A DNA stretch of 9,171 nt from contig JAQUCQ010000113.1 in NCBI GenBank assembly GCA_028686145.1, positions 1 through 9,171 of the forward strand, in the 5' to 3' direction. Numbering within the stretch: the first letter of the stretch is position 1; each line of letters opens with the position of its first letter. This document shows positions 1-6,650 of the stretch, piece by piece. The notes beneath the pieces were generated by a model. The model ran no database searches and was not told the DNA's origin. It saw only the letters and a list, made by a program, of their open reading frames with translations. Source of the DNA: Desulfuromonadaceae bacterium (lineage in GTDB: Bacteria > Desulfobacterota > Desulfuromonadia > Geobacterales > Pseudopelobacteraceae). A program made the translations under genes and the position numbers.

Positions 1-1803
1 CCCTTTCTCCATCAGTTGCAATAGCACCTTATCGATGGTGTCGTCATTGAACAGCCACTGGTTCAGCGCTTCGCTGCCGATATACTCCGGCATGTCGTCG
101 TCAAAGGTCTCTTCGTACTGTTCTTTTTCTTCTTCGGTCAGCTCATCGTAACGAATCCCCTGTTCCATGAACTTCAGCTGGGTTTCCACCGACCGGTACG
201 GCACAAGGAAGTGGTCGTCGACCGCCTGCTTCAGTTCATAGGCATAGGTGGGAACGTTGTTCTCCAAACCAAAGATGTGATAGGTATTCTTGTCGATGTC
301 ATCCTTGGGAGTGGCGGTCAGTCCGATCAGCAGACTGTCGAAGTAGTCGAAGATGGCTTTGTATTTTTTATAGATGCTGCGATGCGATTCGTCAATGATG
401 ATCAGGTCGAAGTGACCCACCGTGAACAGTTTTCTGCCGCTATCGGTCTTGGTTTCATCGATGGCGTTCATCATCGTCGGATACGTCGAGAACACGATGC
501 GGCTATCGGGGTCATCATGGGTGTCAAGTAAATTGCATAGCGACAGGTTGGGCATCAAGGCGTTGAAGTTGCCTTTGGCCTGACGCACCAGCGCGGTGCG
601 GTCGGCCAGGAACAGCACGTTCTTGACCCAATTATGACGGGAAAGAATGTCGACAAGCGAGATCACGGTACGAGTCTTGCCGCTGCCGGTAGCCATGACA
701 AGCAGGGCCTTCCGCGCTTTCCCCTCATAGGATTCGCACGTGGCCCTAATCGCTTCCTTCTGGTAGTAGCGGTTGGTAATGGTGCCGTTGATTTGCGCAT
801 TCTTCAGCGAGGTCTTGTGCAGGCGTCGATCCACAAGCAGCTGGAGCTCGTCCTTGGAGTAGAAGCCGGACGTGCGACGCGGCGGATATTGCAGGTCGTC
901 CCACAGATGCGTGGCAAAACCATTGGTATAGAAGATAACGGGTCGCTGGCCATATTTCTGCTGCAGGCAGTCAGCGTATAGTTTAGCCTGCTGCTGTCCT
1001 ACCAGCGGGTCCTTGCTGGTTCGCTTGGCTTCCACGACGGCCAGCGGCCTGCCGTTATCGCCCCAAAGGACGTAGTCGACAAAGCCCTGCCCAGTTCCAA
1101 AAGGCATGCCGCTGACTTCGACTTCTTCAATACAATCGCTGCCGAAGGTCCAGCCTGCATCTTTCAGGTCGATATCGATGTACTTCTTGCGGGTTGAGTA
1201 TTCACTGATCTGCGGCGCTGCGTAGACGCGGGCCTTGATGTTTTCGGCGCGTAGTGCATGCAGCTCCTTGCGTAGGGCCTCGTTCTCTTCGACCGCATCC
1301 TTGAGTTTGCCATCCTTTTCACTCAACGACTGCTGCAGCTTGACGAGGTCGCTTTGGCTGATCTTCTGCTCGGCGCCTGTCGGCAGCAGCGTTTCATCGA
1401 AAGGTTGATCGCTGTAGGTTGAACCATAGCAGTAGCTGATCCAGGACGTGAATTGATGCAAGTTGTGCAGTGACAGCACCGCTTCAGTTCGTTTGATCGG
1501 GGCCGGTGAATGCACCGCCAGATTGCCGAGCTTGACGATGAACTTGATCGGAACGAACAGGCTCTGGTCAATCAGGTCAAGAAAGCTGCGCTCATGGATC
1601 AGGCTGGAGAGGTTGTCCTGATACGGGACCTTCAGGGCGCTGTCCGAAGCATAAAGCCACTTGACCGCCAGTTCCAGCGCCCTGCGGGCGAGGATGGCTG
1701 TGGTGGAAGGGCTGATGGCAATACTCTTCTCAGCCTCATCGCAGGCATGCGCGAAGCTGGTGAATTGCTGGTGCTGCTTAAGGAACGCGAAGTTGGATGC
1801 CAT
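1..1803 (-). CDS. hsdR: Type I restriction enzyme, R subunit (HsdR), C-terminus cut by window edge
   Basis: This is the motor and nuclease subunit of a type I restriction-modification complex; it binds the HsdM/HsdS core, translocates DNA using ATP and cuts unmodified DNA. The reading frame is open from ATG at 1803 to the left edge, giving 601 residues; the C-terminal part is missing. Residues 1-130 form an N-terminal helical domain of the DUF4145 kind, ending in a K-L-G-N-L-A-V-H motif. A coiled-coil-like stretch follows at about 155-200. The nuclease domain carries a PD-(D/E)xK pattern: D243 in FVDYVLW, then E258-A-K260 in VVEAKR. The superfamily 2 motor begins near 340 with Walker A A371-T-G-S-G-K376-T, a DESH box at 471-474 and TATP at 496-499. 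All key residues visible here are intact. The start is supported by AGGAG 8 nt upstream. It is the last visible gene of the hsdM-hsdS-orf193-hsdR operon, 42 bp after orf193. Confidence 0.95.
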   Translation of the reverse strand, partial: MASNFAFLKQHQQFTSFAHACDEAEKSIAISPSTTAILARRALELAVKWLYASDSALKVPYQDNLSSLIHERSFLDLIDQSLFVPIKFIVKLGNLAVHSPAPIKRTEAVLSLHNLHQFTSWISYCYGSTYSDQPFDETLLPTGAEQKISQSDLVKLQQSLSEKDGKLKDAVEENEALRKELHALRAENIKARVYAAPQISEYSTRKKYIDIDLKDAGWTFGSDCIEEVEVSGMPFGTGQGFVDYVLWGDNGRPLAVVEAKRTSKDPLVGQQQAKLYADCLQQKYGQRPVIFYTNGFATHLWDDLQYPPRRTSGFYSKDELQLLVDRRLHKTSLKNAQINGTITNRYYQKEAIRATCESYEGKARKALLVMATGSGKTRTVISLVDILSRHNWVKNVLFLADRTALVRQAKGNFNALMPNLSLCNLLDTHDDPDSRIVFSTYPTMMNAIDETKTDSGRKLFTVGHFDLIIIDESHRSIYKKYKAIFDYFDSLLIGLTATPKDDIDKNTYHIFGLENNVPTYAYELKQAVDDHFLVPYRSVETQLKFMEQGIRYDELTEEEKEQYEETFDDDMPEYIGSEALNQWLFNDDTIDKVLLQLMEKG

Positions 1804-1845
1804 GGCTCAACTCCTGCTTAGAATAGGCCACCGACGCTCAGCATG

Positions 1846-2427
1846 TCATTTCATCCATAGGGTGAATTCGTTGTCCATAGGTATTATCCCGGCAAACGCG
1901 GATCGGTACCTAGCTTGAAACTTCAGATACTCTTCATAGCTGTCAAGCCGGCTCCATGCCGTAGTAAGCACAGGCGGTTCATTCATTGTCGCCAGTTTTT
2001 CGAGCACGATGTTGTCAATGGGGATATGAAAATATTGATAGTTGCGCGAAGTGAGTTCACGATCCAGGACGAACAGGTATTTTAGCGCCATGTTGATCCA
2101 CTTTTGCGCTTGACCATAATACATTTTGTGCTGACCGACTGACCTAAAGGTTTCAATCAGTTGGCCGCAGCAGTCCTGGTGCCACTTGTCGTATTGCTCC
2201 TGATTTGCAAATTCATCGGTCAGCATGGATTGAAGTTGGGTGATGAGCCGCTGTTCCGCCTGTTTGTATATCTCTTGACGATGTTCATTCTTACCGAAGT
2301 CATGCAGAGTGCGGTTAAAGTCAAGGTAGGCCCTCTTTACCGCCGCTTTAAAGGGGTCGCGATAGTCGCCAAAATATACCAAAACCATGTAGTCGCGCAC
2401 TTGGTCCGGTGTTATAGTCGATGCCAC
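1846..2427 (-). CDS. Uncharacterised 193-aa helical protein inside the type I R-M operon
   Basis: I do not recognise a named family. The protein is 193 residues, looks mainly alpha-helical and soluble, and has no signal peptide or membrane segment. Visible landmarks are R95-S-V-G-Q-H100 (an R-x4-H pattern of the spacing seen in HEPN ribonucleases), then AQKWINMALKYL at 107-118, HIPID at 134-138, WSRLD at 158-162, and an EF-x-x-W ending at 187-191. The clustered W, P-I-D and L-D motifs suggest a conserved fold rather than a random reading frame. The start is GTG at 2427: AAGGAGG lies 8 nt upstream and no ATG occurs until residue 14. It sits 27 bp after hsdS and 42 bp before hsdR in the same direction, so it is almost certainly co-transcribed with the restriction genes. 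It could be a modulator of HsdR, a separate toxin-like defence effector or an assembly factor; the sequence alone does not decide. Confidence 0.88.
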   Translation of the reverse strand: MASTITPDQVRDYMVLVYFGDYRDPFKAAVKRAYLDFNRTLHDFGKNEHRQEIYKQAEQRLITQLQSMLTDEFANQEQYDKWHQDCCGQLIETFRSVGQHKMYYGQAQKWINMALKYLFVLDRELTSRNYQYFHIPIDNIVLEKLATMNEPPVLTTAWSRLDSYEEYLKFQARYRSAFAGIIPMDNEFTLWMK

Positions 2428-2454
2428 GCGTGCCGCCTCCTTGATGTCTATCTG

Positions 2455-3636
2455 TCAGAACAGTTCGCCCCGAAACGCCCGCTGCATCAGGCTGTTGAAG
2501 TTGTTCTCCATCTCGGTCAGGCTTTGTTGCATGAGGGTCTTTTGTTGCTCGGTCTTCTCGACGATGGCGGCGAATTGCTGTTGGAGGGGGAGCGGCGGAA
2601 GAAATGCGGGGAAACTCTTAAGCTGAGTAGAGTTAATCGAAGCAATCCCTGTTGTTTGCTTGGATGATCTTAAAAAATATTTCTTGCCATGTTTGCTCCC
2701 CATGAGAAAGCTTACATACTCCGGCATCACCTTATTTGTTTGTAACCTAATCCTGAAAATATGATTCTGATGGATGCATTCTTTGATTTGACCTTCCCAT
2801 ATCGCACAACGTCCAAGTTTATCCGGGTCACCGCCTTCAGTTGCCAACAGGTCCCCGTCTAACAGTGCGTATTTAGTAACATCTGATGGAAGTACTTCTA
2901 TCTGCTTAATCTCATCAAGGACAAGGTGCCCGTCTTGCACATTGGCTACGCGCATGTATGGAACAAAAACGGTCTGTTGGTTAACCAGCTTTCTTCCCTT
3001 GGCAACACCTGACACGATTTCCGCTACATTGTCGAGCCTGTCAACTTCCCACCCCTTCGGGTTCGTCACCGGATCGCCAAACATGTCCAGGAACACGCTC
3101 CGTAAAAAATCGTCAAGCTTTTCTATCTGCGCCTTACGTAGGTCGATCAGTTCCTGAGCCTTATCCAGGATGGCGGCGATTTTACGCTGGGTGTCGATGG
3201 GCGGGAGGGGGATTTCGATGTTTTCAACAATACTCTTCGAAAGTTCTTTAAAGGTTGCCCCTCGACCCAAACTATTAAGATACTCCGTCCGTGATCGCAG
3301 ATAGTAGAACAGGTATTTATTAAAGAGACTGTCCGAGCAGATGATGTTTTTGAATCCTTGGTTGCAACACATTTCTTTTCCTGCTATAGCGACTTTTCCG
3401 ATTGGAGCTCTAGAGCTAAGAATGACAGTACCCTCAGGAAATAGTCGCGCACCGGATGATGACAATCCCGCCAAGGAAATTTTTCTAGCCGTATCATTGA
3501 TGATTATAGTCGACTGGCTTATTTCTGCCGGTGTAACCCATAGAACACCACCGTCCCAGTATTCTGGATTCTGAGTGTCAGGTGTTCCACCAGATACTAT
3601 ATTTCCAAGACTTCCGAGTTTAATCATTTTTATCAC
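2455..3636 (-). CDS. hsdS: Type I restriction enzyme, specificity subunit (HsdS)
   Basis: HsdS reads the bipartite target sequence for both methylation and restriction. The 393-residue length and layout are typical: first target recognition domain at about 1-145 (SGGTP near 15-19, LSSRAPIG at 73-80), a helical spacer at about 146-190 beginning PLPPIDTQRKIAAIL, a second recognition domain at about 195-345 (LLATEGGD at 263-270), and a closing helical region from PLPLQQQFAAIVEK to the C-terminus. Each recognition domain binds one half-site and the helices set the spacing. The start is GTG at 3636, whose GTGA overlaps the hsdM stop; AGAGGG lies 5 nt upstream. An ATG at residue 4 is possible but poorly spaced from that site. 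By eye both recognition domains are more AT-rich than the central spacer, as expected for domains exchanged by recombination. The actual target sequence cannot be read from the protein. Confidence 0.96.
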   Translation of the reverse strand: MIKMIKLGSLGNIVSGGTPDTQNPEYWDGGVLWVTPAEISQSTIIINDTARKISLAGLSSSGARLFPEGTVILSSRAPIGKVAIAGKEMCCNQGFKNIICSDSLFNKYLFYYLRSRTEYLNSLGRGATFKELSKSIVENIEIPLPPIDTQRKIAAILDKAQELIDLRKAQIEKLDDFLRSVFLDMFGDPVTNPKGWEVDRLDNVAEIVSGVAKGRKLVNQQTVFVPYMRVANVQDGHLVLDEIKQIEVLPSDVTKYALLDGDLLATEGGDPDKLGRCAIWEGQIKECIHQNHIFRIRLQTNKVMPEYVSFLMGSKHGKKYFLRSSKQTTGIASINSTQLKSFPAFLPPLPLQQQFAAIVEKTEQQKTLMQQSLTEMENNFNSLMQRAFRGELF

Positions 3637-5084
3637 AATAGCCCTCTTATGTCCTTAATCCCCTGCATTATCAGCTTTTCTTTTTCTTCGATAACTCTTA
3701 ATATCTCTTCCGGCCTCTCATACTCTACCTCAACATGGTCCGTTTCCTTATACTTGTTGATCGACAAATCATAGCCATTGCCAACGATCTCCGTCTTTGA
3801 TACAAAGAAGGACTTGTCGGTGCGCTTGCGGTCCGCTTCACCTGCCAGATTGCCAAAGCGGGCGATGATGTCCTCAATATCGTTATCTGTGACGGGATTG
3901 CGCTTATCATCCAGAGAGTAGCCGTCAGCCTGCATGTCATAGAACCAGACATTGTCGGTGCCGCCTGCACCCGTCTTGGTGAAGATCATGATGGCGGTCG
4001 ATACCCCGGCATAAGGCTTGAACACCCCGCTCGGCATCGAGATGATTGCCTCCAGACGATGGTTCTCGATGATTTCCTTACGTATCGCCACATGTGCGTT
4101 GGAGCTGCCAAACAGAACCCCGTCCGGCACGATGGCGGCGCAGCGGCCACCCACCCGGAGCATGCGCAGGAACAAAGACAAAAACAACAGCTCGGTCTTT
4201 TTGGTCCGAGTCACCTTCAGCAGGTCGCCGGACACCGCCTCATAGTCGAGCGAGCCCTTGAACGGCGGGTTGGTCATGATCAGCGTGTATTTGTTGGTGT
4301 CAAGATTCTGCTCGGACAGGGAATCCTTGTATTCAATGTTGGGGCTATCAACGCCGTGAAGCATCATGTTCATGGCCCCGATGCGCAGCATGGTGCGATC
4401 CATGTCATATCCAAAGAACATATTGTTGTTATAGTGGGCCTTCAGCCTGGCATCGAAGAACAGGTTGGCATGATGCTGGCGCAAATATTCACCTGCTTCG
4501 ACCAAAAAGCCTGCCGTGCCTGCCGCCGGGTCCACGATGGCATCTTCAGGAGTCGGTTTCAACAGATAAACGATCATGCGGATGATGTGCCGGGGCGTGC
4601 GGAACTGGCCGTTGGTGCCCGACGTGGCGACCTTTGACAAAAGGTATTCATATAAATCGCCCTTGGTGTCCCTGTCATCCATCGACAGTGCGTTCAGGCC
4701 GGTAACGATCTTTTCCAGCAGTTGCGGCGTAGGAATCATGAAGAACGCATCTGCCATGTATTTCGCGTAGGCTGAGTCCTGATCGGCGTGCAGCGTCTTG
4801 ATAAACGGAAACACTTCTTCGGCAACAATTTTATACATGCGATCAGCTTCGAAGTTGCGGAACTGGTTCCACCGCAGATGTTGTTTATCTTCGGCAAACA
4901 AAGGCTCGAAGCCTATCCCCAGCACAACGGTTTCTTTTTCCTTGCGGGTCTCCATCTCATCGAGACCGCGAATAAACAGCAGATAGGTGATCTGCTCGAT
5001 GACGGACAATGGGTTGGTGATGCCGCCCGTCCAGAATATCTCCCAAATCTTGTCAACCTTGTTCTTGATTTCACCAGTGATCAT
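3633..5084 (-). CDS. hsdM: Type I restriction enzyme, DNA adenine methyltransferase subunit (HsdM)
   Basis: HsdM transfers a methyl group from S-adenosylmethionine to adenine N6 within the site chosen by HsdS, protecting host DNA. The protein is 483 residues, normal for the family. An N-terminal helical domain (about 1-150) precedes the catalytic domain. The SAM-binding motif I is DPAAGTAGF at 185-193, and the catalytic motif IV is N272-P-P-F275, which identifies an N6-adenine enzyme. QFRTPRHI at 160-167 is another family signature. The C-terminal helical part (about 430-483) should contact HsdS. All catalytic residues are present. The ATG at 5084 has a GGGGGA-type ribosome binding site 5 nt upstream. 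It is first in the operon and its stop overlaps the hsdS start, so methylase and specificity subunits are translationally coupled. A 242-bp gap separates it from the next upstream gene, so the operon probably has its own promoter. Confidence 0.97.
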   Translation of the reverse strand: MITGEIKNKVDKIWEIFWTGGITNPLSVIEQITYLLFIRGLDEMETRKEKETVVLGIGFEPLFAEDKQHLRWNQFRNFEADRMYKIVAEEVFPFIKTLHADQDSAYAKYMADAFFMIPTPQLLEKIVTGLNALSMDDRDTKGDLYEYLLSKVATSGTNGQFRTPRHIIRMIVYLLKPTPEDAIVDPAAGTAGFLVEAGEYLRQHHANLFFDARLKAHYNNNMFFGYDMDRTMLRIGAMNMMLHGVDSPNIEYKDSLSEQNLDTNKYTLIMTNPPFKGSLDYEAVSGDLLKVTRTKKTELLFLSLFLRMLRVGGRCAAIVPDGVLFGSSNAHVAIRKEIIENHRLEAIISMPSGVFKPYAGVSTAIMIFTKTGAGGTDNVWFYDMQADGYSLDDKRNPVTDNDIEDIIARFGNLAGEADRKRTDKSFFVSKTEIVGNGYDLSINKYKETDHVEVEYERPEEILRVIEEKEKLIMQGIKDIRGLL

Positions 5085-5132
5085 TAGGGTCCCCCTTAAG
5101 TTTGCAATTGTTACAAAGACTCATCTTCGCGC

Positions 5133-5161
5133 AAGCTATTGCCAATTCCTGCTACTGTCAC
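5133..5161 (-). promoter_or_regulatory. Weak candidate promoter for the hsdMS-orf193-hsdR operon
   Basis: On the minus strand GTGACA (5156-5161) matches the -35 consensus at five of six bases and is followed after 17 bp by TAGCTT (5133-5138), a poor -10. It would give a leader of roughly 40 nt before hsdM. This is the best candidate I found in the gap between 5085 and 5279; the rest of the gap shows no gene. Some promoter is expected because an intrinsic terminator at 5280-5301 closes the preceding transcription unit. Confidence 0.27.
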
Positions 5162-5262
5162 GGATAAAACGCAGCATGTCAGGGATAATGTATTGATGAC
5201 ATTTTTGTCCTTTTCATGGCAGCAGGTTTATGCATGGGATTTTGTCCAGGTAGTGCGAGTCG

Positions 5263-5275
5263 GTTCTCAAAGAAC
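5263..5275. repeat. Inverted repeat GTTCT-N3-AGAAC
   Basis: The 13-bp sequence has perfect 5-bp arms around a 3-bp centre. A near-identical element with a 2-bp centre lies at 5641-5652, so the two bracket the 97-residue gene and its terminator. This copy lies about 180 bp upstream of hsdM. A shared operator for one regulator is possible; the site is not one I recognise. Confidence 0.5.
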
Positions 5276-5279
5276 AACT

Positions 5280-5301
5280 AAAAAAGCCCCCTACGGGGCT
5301 C
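5280..5301 (-). terminator. Intrinsic terminator after the 97-aa gene
   Basis: Read on the minus strand, a 6-bp AGCCCC/GGGGCT stem (5286-5291 with 5296-5301) around a 4-nt loop is followed directly by seven T residues (5286-5280, the first overlapping the stem). It lies 26 bp after the stop of the 97-residue gene and should separate that unit from the restriction operon. Confidence 0.85.
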
Positions 5302-5326
5302 TTGTGCGGTTGATGCCTGATGGGCA

Positions 5327-5620
5327 CTAGAGTGCATCATCCCATAGGACGCGATCATTTTCGAAAATCCGAATATCATCCGGCACCGGTTCAGGCAGGG
5401 ACTTCAGCCGGATAAAGTTTAATAAGTGCGAGGTCGCGTCTTCACGGTTATCGAAAGTCTGCGTCGTTATGCCTGAAGGTTCAACCAGCACAACTGCGCA
5501 GCCTTCGGTGAATTCATCGGTTTCGTACACGTACACGGCACCGGGCACGACCTTCAACCCACCCCACGATGCTGAAAAAAGGGGCCGGTTGCCTAACAAG
5601 ACCAGCTTTTCAGGCGTCAC
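5327..5620 (-). CDS. Hypothetical 97-aa protein
   Basis: I do not recognise a family. The product is a small acidic soluble protein of 97 residues without signal peptide, membrane segment or cysteine pairs. The first half contains beta-like runs (KLVLLG, VVPGAVYVYE, CAVVLVEP) and the second half a helix (REDATSHLLNFIRL) followed by an acidic tail ending NDRVLWDDAL. The start is GTG at 5620 with a G-rich ribosome binding site (AAAGGGGGGG) 6 nt upstream; there is no early ATG. It lies 45 bp downstream of the terminase-like gene in the same direction and ends just before an intrinsic terminator, which supports it being a real expressed gene. An inverted repeat sits 20 bp upstream of its start. 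Small proteins of this sort are common cargo of mobile elements, but no role can be assigned. Confidence 0.72.
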   Translation of the reverse strand: MTPEKLVLLGNRPLFSASWGGLKVVPGAVYVYETDEFTEGCAVVLVEPSGITTQTFDNREDATSHLLNFIRLKSLPEPVPDDIRIFENDRVLWDDAL

Positions 5621-5640
5621 AATGAGCCCCCCCTTTCTTA

Positions 5641-5652
5641 GTTCTCAAGAAC
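5641..5652. repeat. Inverted repeat GTTCT-N2-AGAAC
   Basis: Perfect 5-bp arms around a 2-bp centre, placed between the terminase-like gene and the 97-residue gene, 20 bp upstream of the latter's start. It is the partner of the element at 5263-5275. It could act as an operator or as an RNA hairpin, but no T-tract follows it, so it is not a terminator. Confidence 0.45.
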
Positions 5653-5665
5653 CATGAAATACTGC

Positions 5666-6325
5666 CTATCCTTTCTTTGCTTTCATCTGAGCAATTTGCT
5701 CCAATAGTTTGCGCCTCGATTCTGCATGAGCTGCTTCGCGTGCTGCTGCGTCACAGATCAGAGTAACCGCCGCGGATTCCTTTGGCACATGTTGTGCCTG
5801 CAGTTCGATATCAAGCATCTGCACGATATCCTTAAAAGCCCGGTTGTGATAAGGCCGATTCCCCATCTCCTGCTGAGCAAATGGCTGAGCATACCAGTAA
5901 TCCATCGCAAGTTTTTCTACCTCGCGCTTTACCAAACGTCCCTCGTCGGTTTCCGTGTCCGGTTTGTCCAGCGCCATCATTCCGGTGCTCTTTAACACCG
6001 CTAACGCCGCTTTAAGGTTGCCTGCCTCTAGCTGCCGCTCGACCACGTCGACTGATTTGCTAATAAGGGCGCGTAACCGGGATTGTGCGGCGTCCCTCAG
6101 TTCGTTCGCTTGACGGTTCCGCTCGGCGATAAAACTTGGTTCCTTGAGCCAACGATAGACCGTAGTCCGGTCAACACCGATTTCTTCGGCCACCTGCACA
6201 ACAGCCTTTCCTTCAAGCAGCAGCTGAATCGCCCGTTGTTTCTGGATGACCAGGTCGGCCGGGGGCTCGACAAGTTTTAGTTTTTGTTGCGCAGGGTCGC
6301 GCCTTGTGGCAGCGTTGGCAGACAT
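5666..6325 (-). CDS. Helix-turn-helix protein resembling phage terminase small subunit (phBC6A51-like), orphan
   Basis: The product is 219 residues. A helix-turn-helix lies at about 40-62 (K-A-V-V-Q-V-A-E-E-I-G-V-D-R-T-T-V-Y-R-W-L), followed by a long, highly charged helical body with a lysine-rich end (QMKAKKG). This layout matches the phBC6A51-type DNA-binding proteins of Firmicute phages, which resemble terminase small subunits that bind packaging sites. No large terminase subunit, portal or other structural gene is nearby, so it is an orphan. It may be a relic or may serve the element as a DNA-binding regulator. The reading frame stays open upstream to 6490, but ATG at 6325 is the better start: GAGGTGA lies 5 nt upstream and a TATAAT box just before that. 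The upstream extension reads like low-complexity non-coding sequence. It is first in a likely two-gene unit with the 97-residue gene. Confidence 0.85.
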   Translation of the reverse strand: MSANAATRRDPAQQKLKLVEPPADLVIQKQRAIQLLLEGKAVVQVAEEIGVDRTTVYRWLKEPSFIAERNRQANELRDAAQSRLRALISKSVDVVERQLEAGNLKAALAVLKSTGMMALDKPDTETDEGRLVKREVEKLAMDYWYAQPFAQQEMGNRPYHNRAFKDIVQMLDIELQAQHVPKESAAVTLICDAAAREAAHAESRRKLLEQIAQMKAKKG

Positions 6326-6330
6326 TGCAA

Positions 6331-6378
6331 TCACCTCGCTAGTTATTATACCGGGATTGGCGATGTCACCGATGTCAC
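6331..6378 (-). promoter_or_regulatory. Candidate promoter, tandem 9-bp repeat and RBS of the terminase-like gene
   Basis: On the minus strand a perfect TATAAT (6345-6350) lies just ahead of the ribosome binding site GAGGTGA (6331-6337), which fixes the start at 6325. No good -35 hexamer is present at 16-18 bp. That position is instead covered by two exact tandem copies of GTGACATCG (6361-6378). A perfect -10 with no -35 and a tandem repeat there suggests control by a DNA-binding protein, perhaps the gene's own product. The repeat is seen; the control is inferred. Confidence 0.45.
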
Positions 6379-6567
6379 AAATGCCACCAACATAAATATA
6401 AGGGTGTTGGGAATGTGTTCGTGTGTGTATGTATAATAGCTTAAGTAAGCAAGAGTGCGAAGCCGTTCTGATTAATCCAACCGGTTTCAAATCAAGATAT
6501 TATGGGTCATATAGTCTGCTATAGCAGGGTGTGGTCTAGTGCAATTGCAGAAAACTGCAGAGAAAGT
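6379..6567. other. Non-coding element end with palindrome and short tandem repeat
   Basis: No convincing gene lies here. The open frame covering 6379-6490 lacks a ribosome binding site and reads as non-coding. Visible structure is a perfect 12-bp palindrome CTGCTATAGCAG (6516-6527) and two tandem copies of a 10-bp unit beginning TGCAGA (6546-6565, eight of ten positions alike). Both lie near the proposed integration junction and could be binding sites of the recombination machinery. Confidence 0.4.
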
Positions 6568-6600
6568 AAAAAAAGACGATTCGGGAGAAATCCCGAACCG
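6568..6600 (-). terminator. Intrinsic terminator of the tRNA-half transcript
   Basis: Read on the minus strand, a 10-bp stem (6591-6600 with 6577-6586, including one G-U pair) closes a UUUC loop and is followed after two bases by seven T residues (6574-6568). It should end transcription from the tRNA promoter about 120 nt after the tRNA 5' end. Confidence 0.9.
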
Positions 6601-6650
6601 CCTGTATTTCCTGATACGCCAATCGTTGTATGCCTTGATTTGTCTGGTTC

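Larger units (their letters stand above)
1..6650. mobile_element. Right end of a putative integrative element carrying type I R-M cargo
   Basis: The block from the left edge to 6650 is bounded on the right by a tRNA broken at the anticodon loop. It contains a phage-related orphan gene, a small hypothetical gene and a full restriction operon, all transcribed away from the junction. tRNA genes are common targets of tyrosine-recombinase elements, and type I restriction systems are common cargo. No integrase, second attachment site or tRNA 3' half is visible, so the left limit is unknown and the element status is inferred. Confidence 0.45.

Noticed and set aside
2161..2667. Plus-strand open frame of 168 codons
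   Set aside because: It is antisense to the 193-residue gene and the end of hsdS, and its Leu/Val-rich look is what antisense frames of helical proteins give.
4059..4637. Plus-strand open frame of 192 codons inside hsdM
   Set aside because: It is entirely antisense to the catalytic domain of HsdM, which has all its motifs; it is an antisense shadow.
6326..6490. N-terminal extension of the terminase-like protein to an ATG at 6490 (274 residues)
   Set aside because: The extension has no ribosome binding site at its start, reads as low-complexity H/T/I/Y-rich sequence, and contains the TATAAT box and tandem repeat. The inner ATG at 6325 has GAGGTGA 5 nt upstream.
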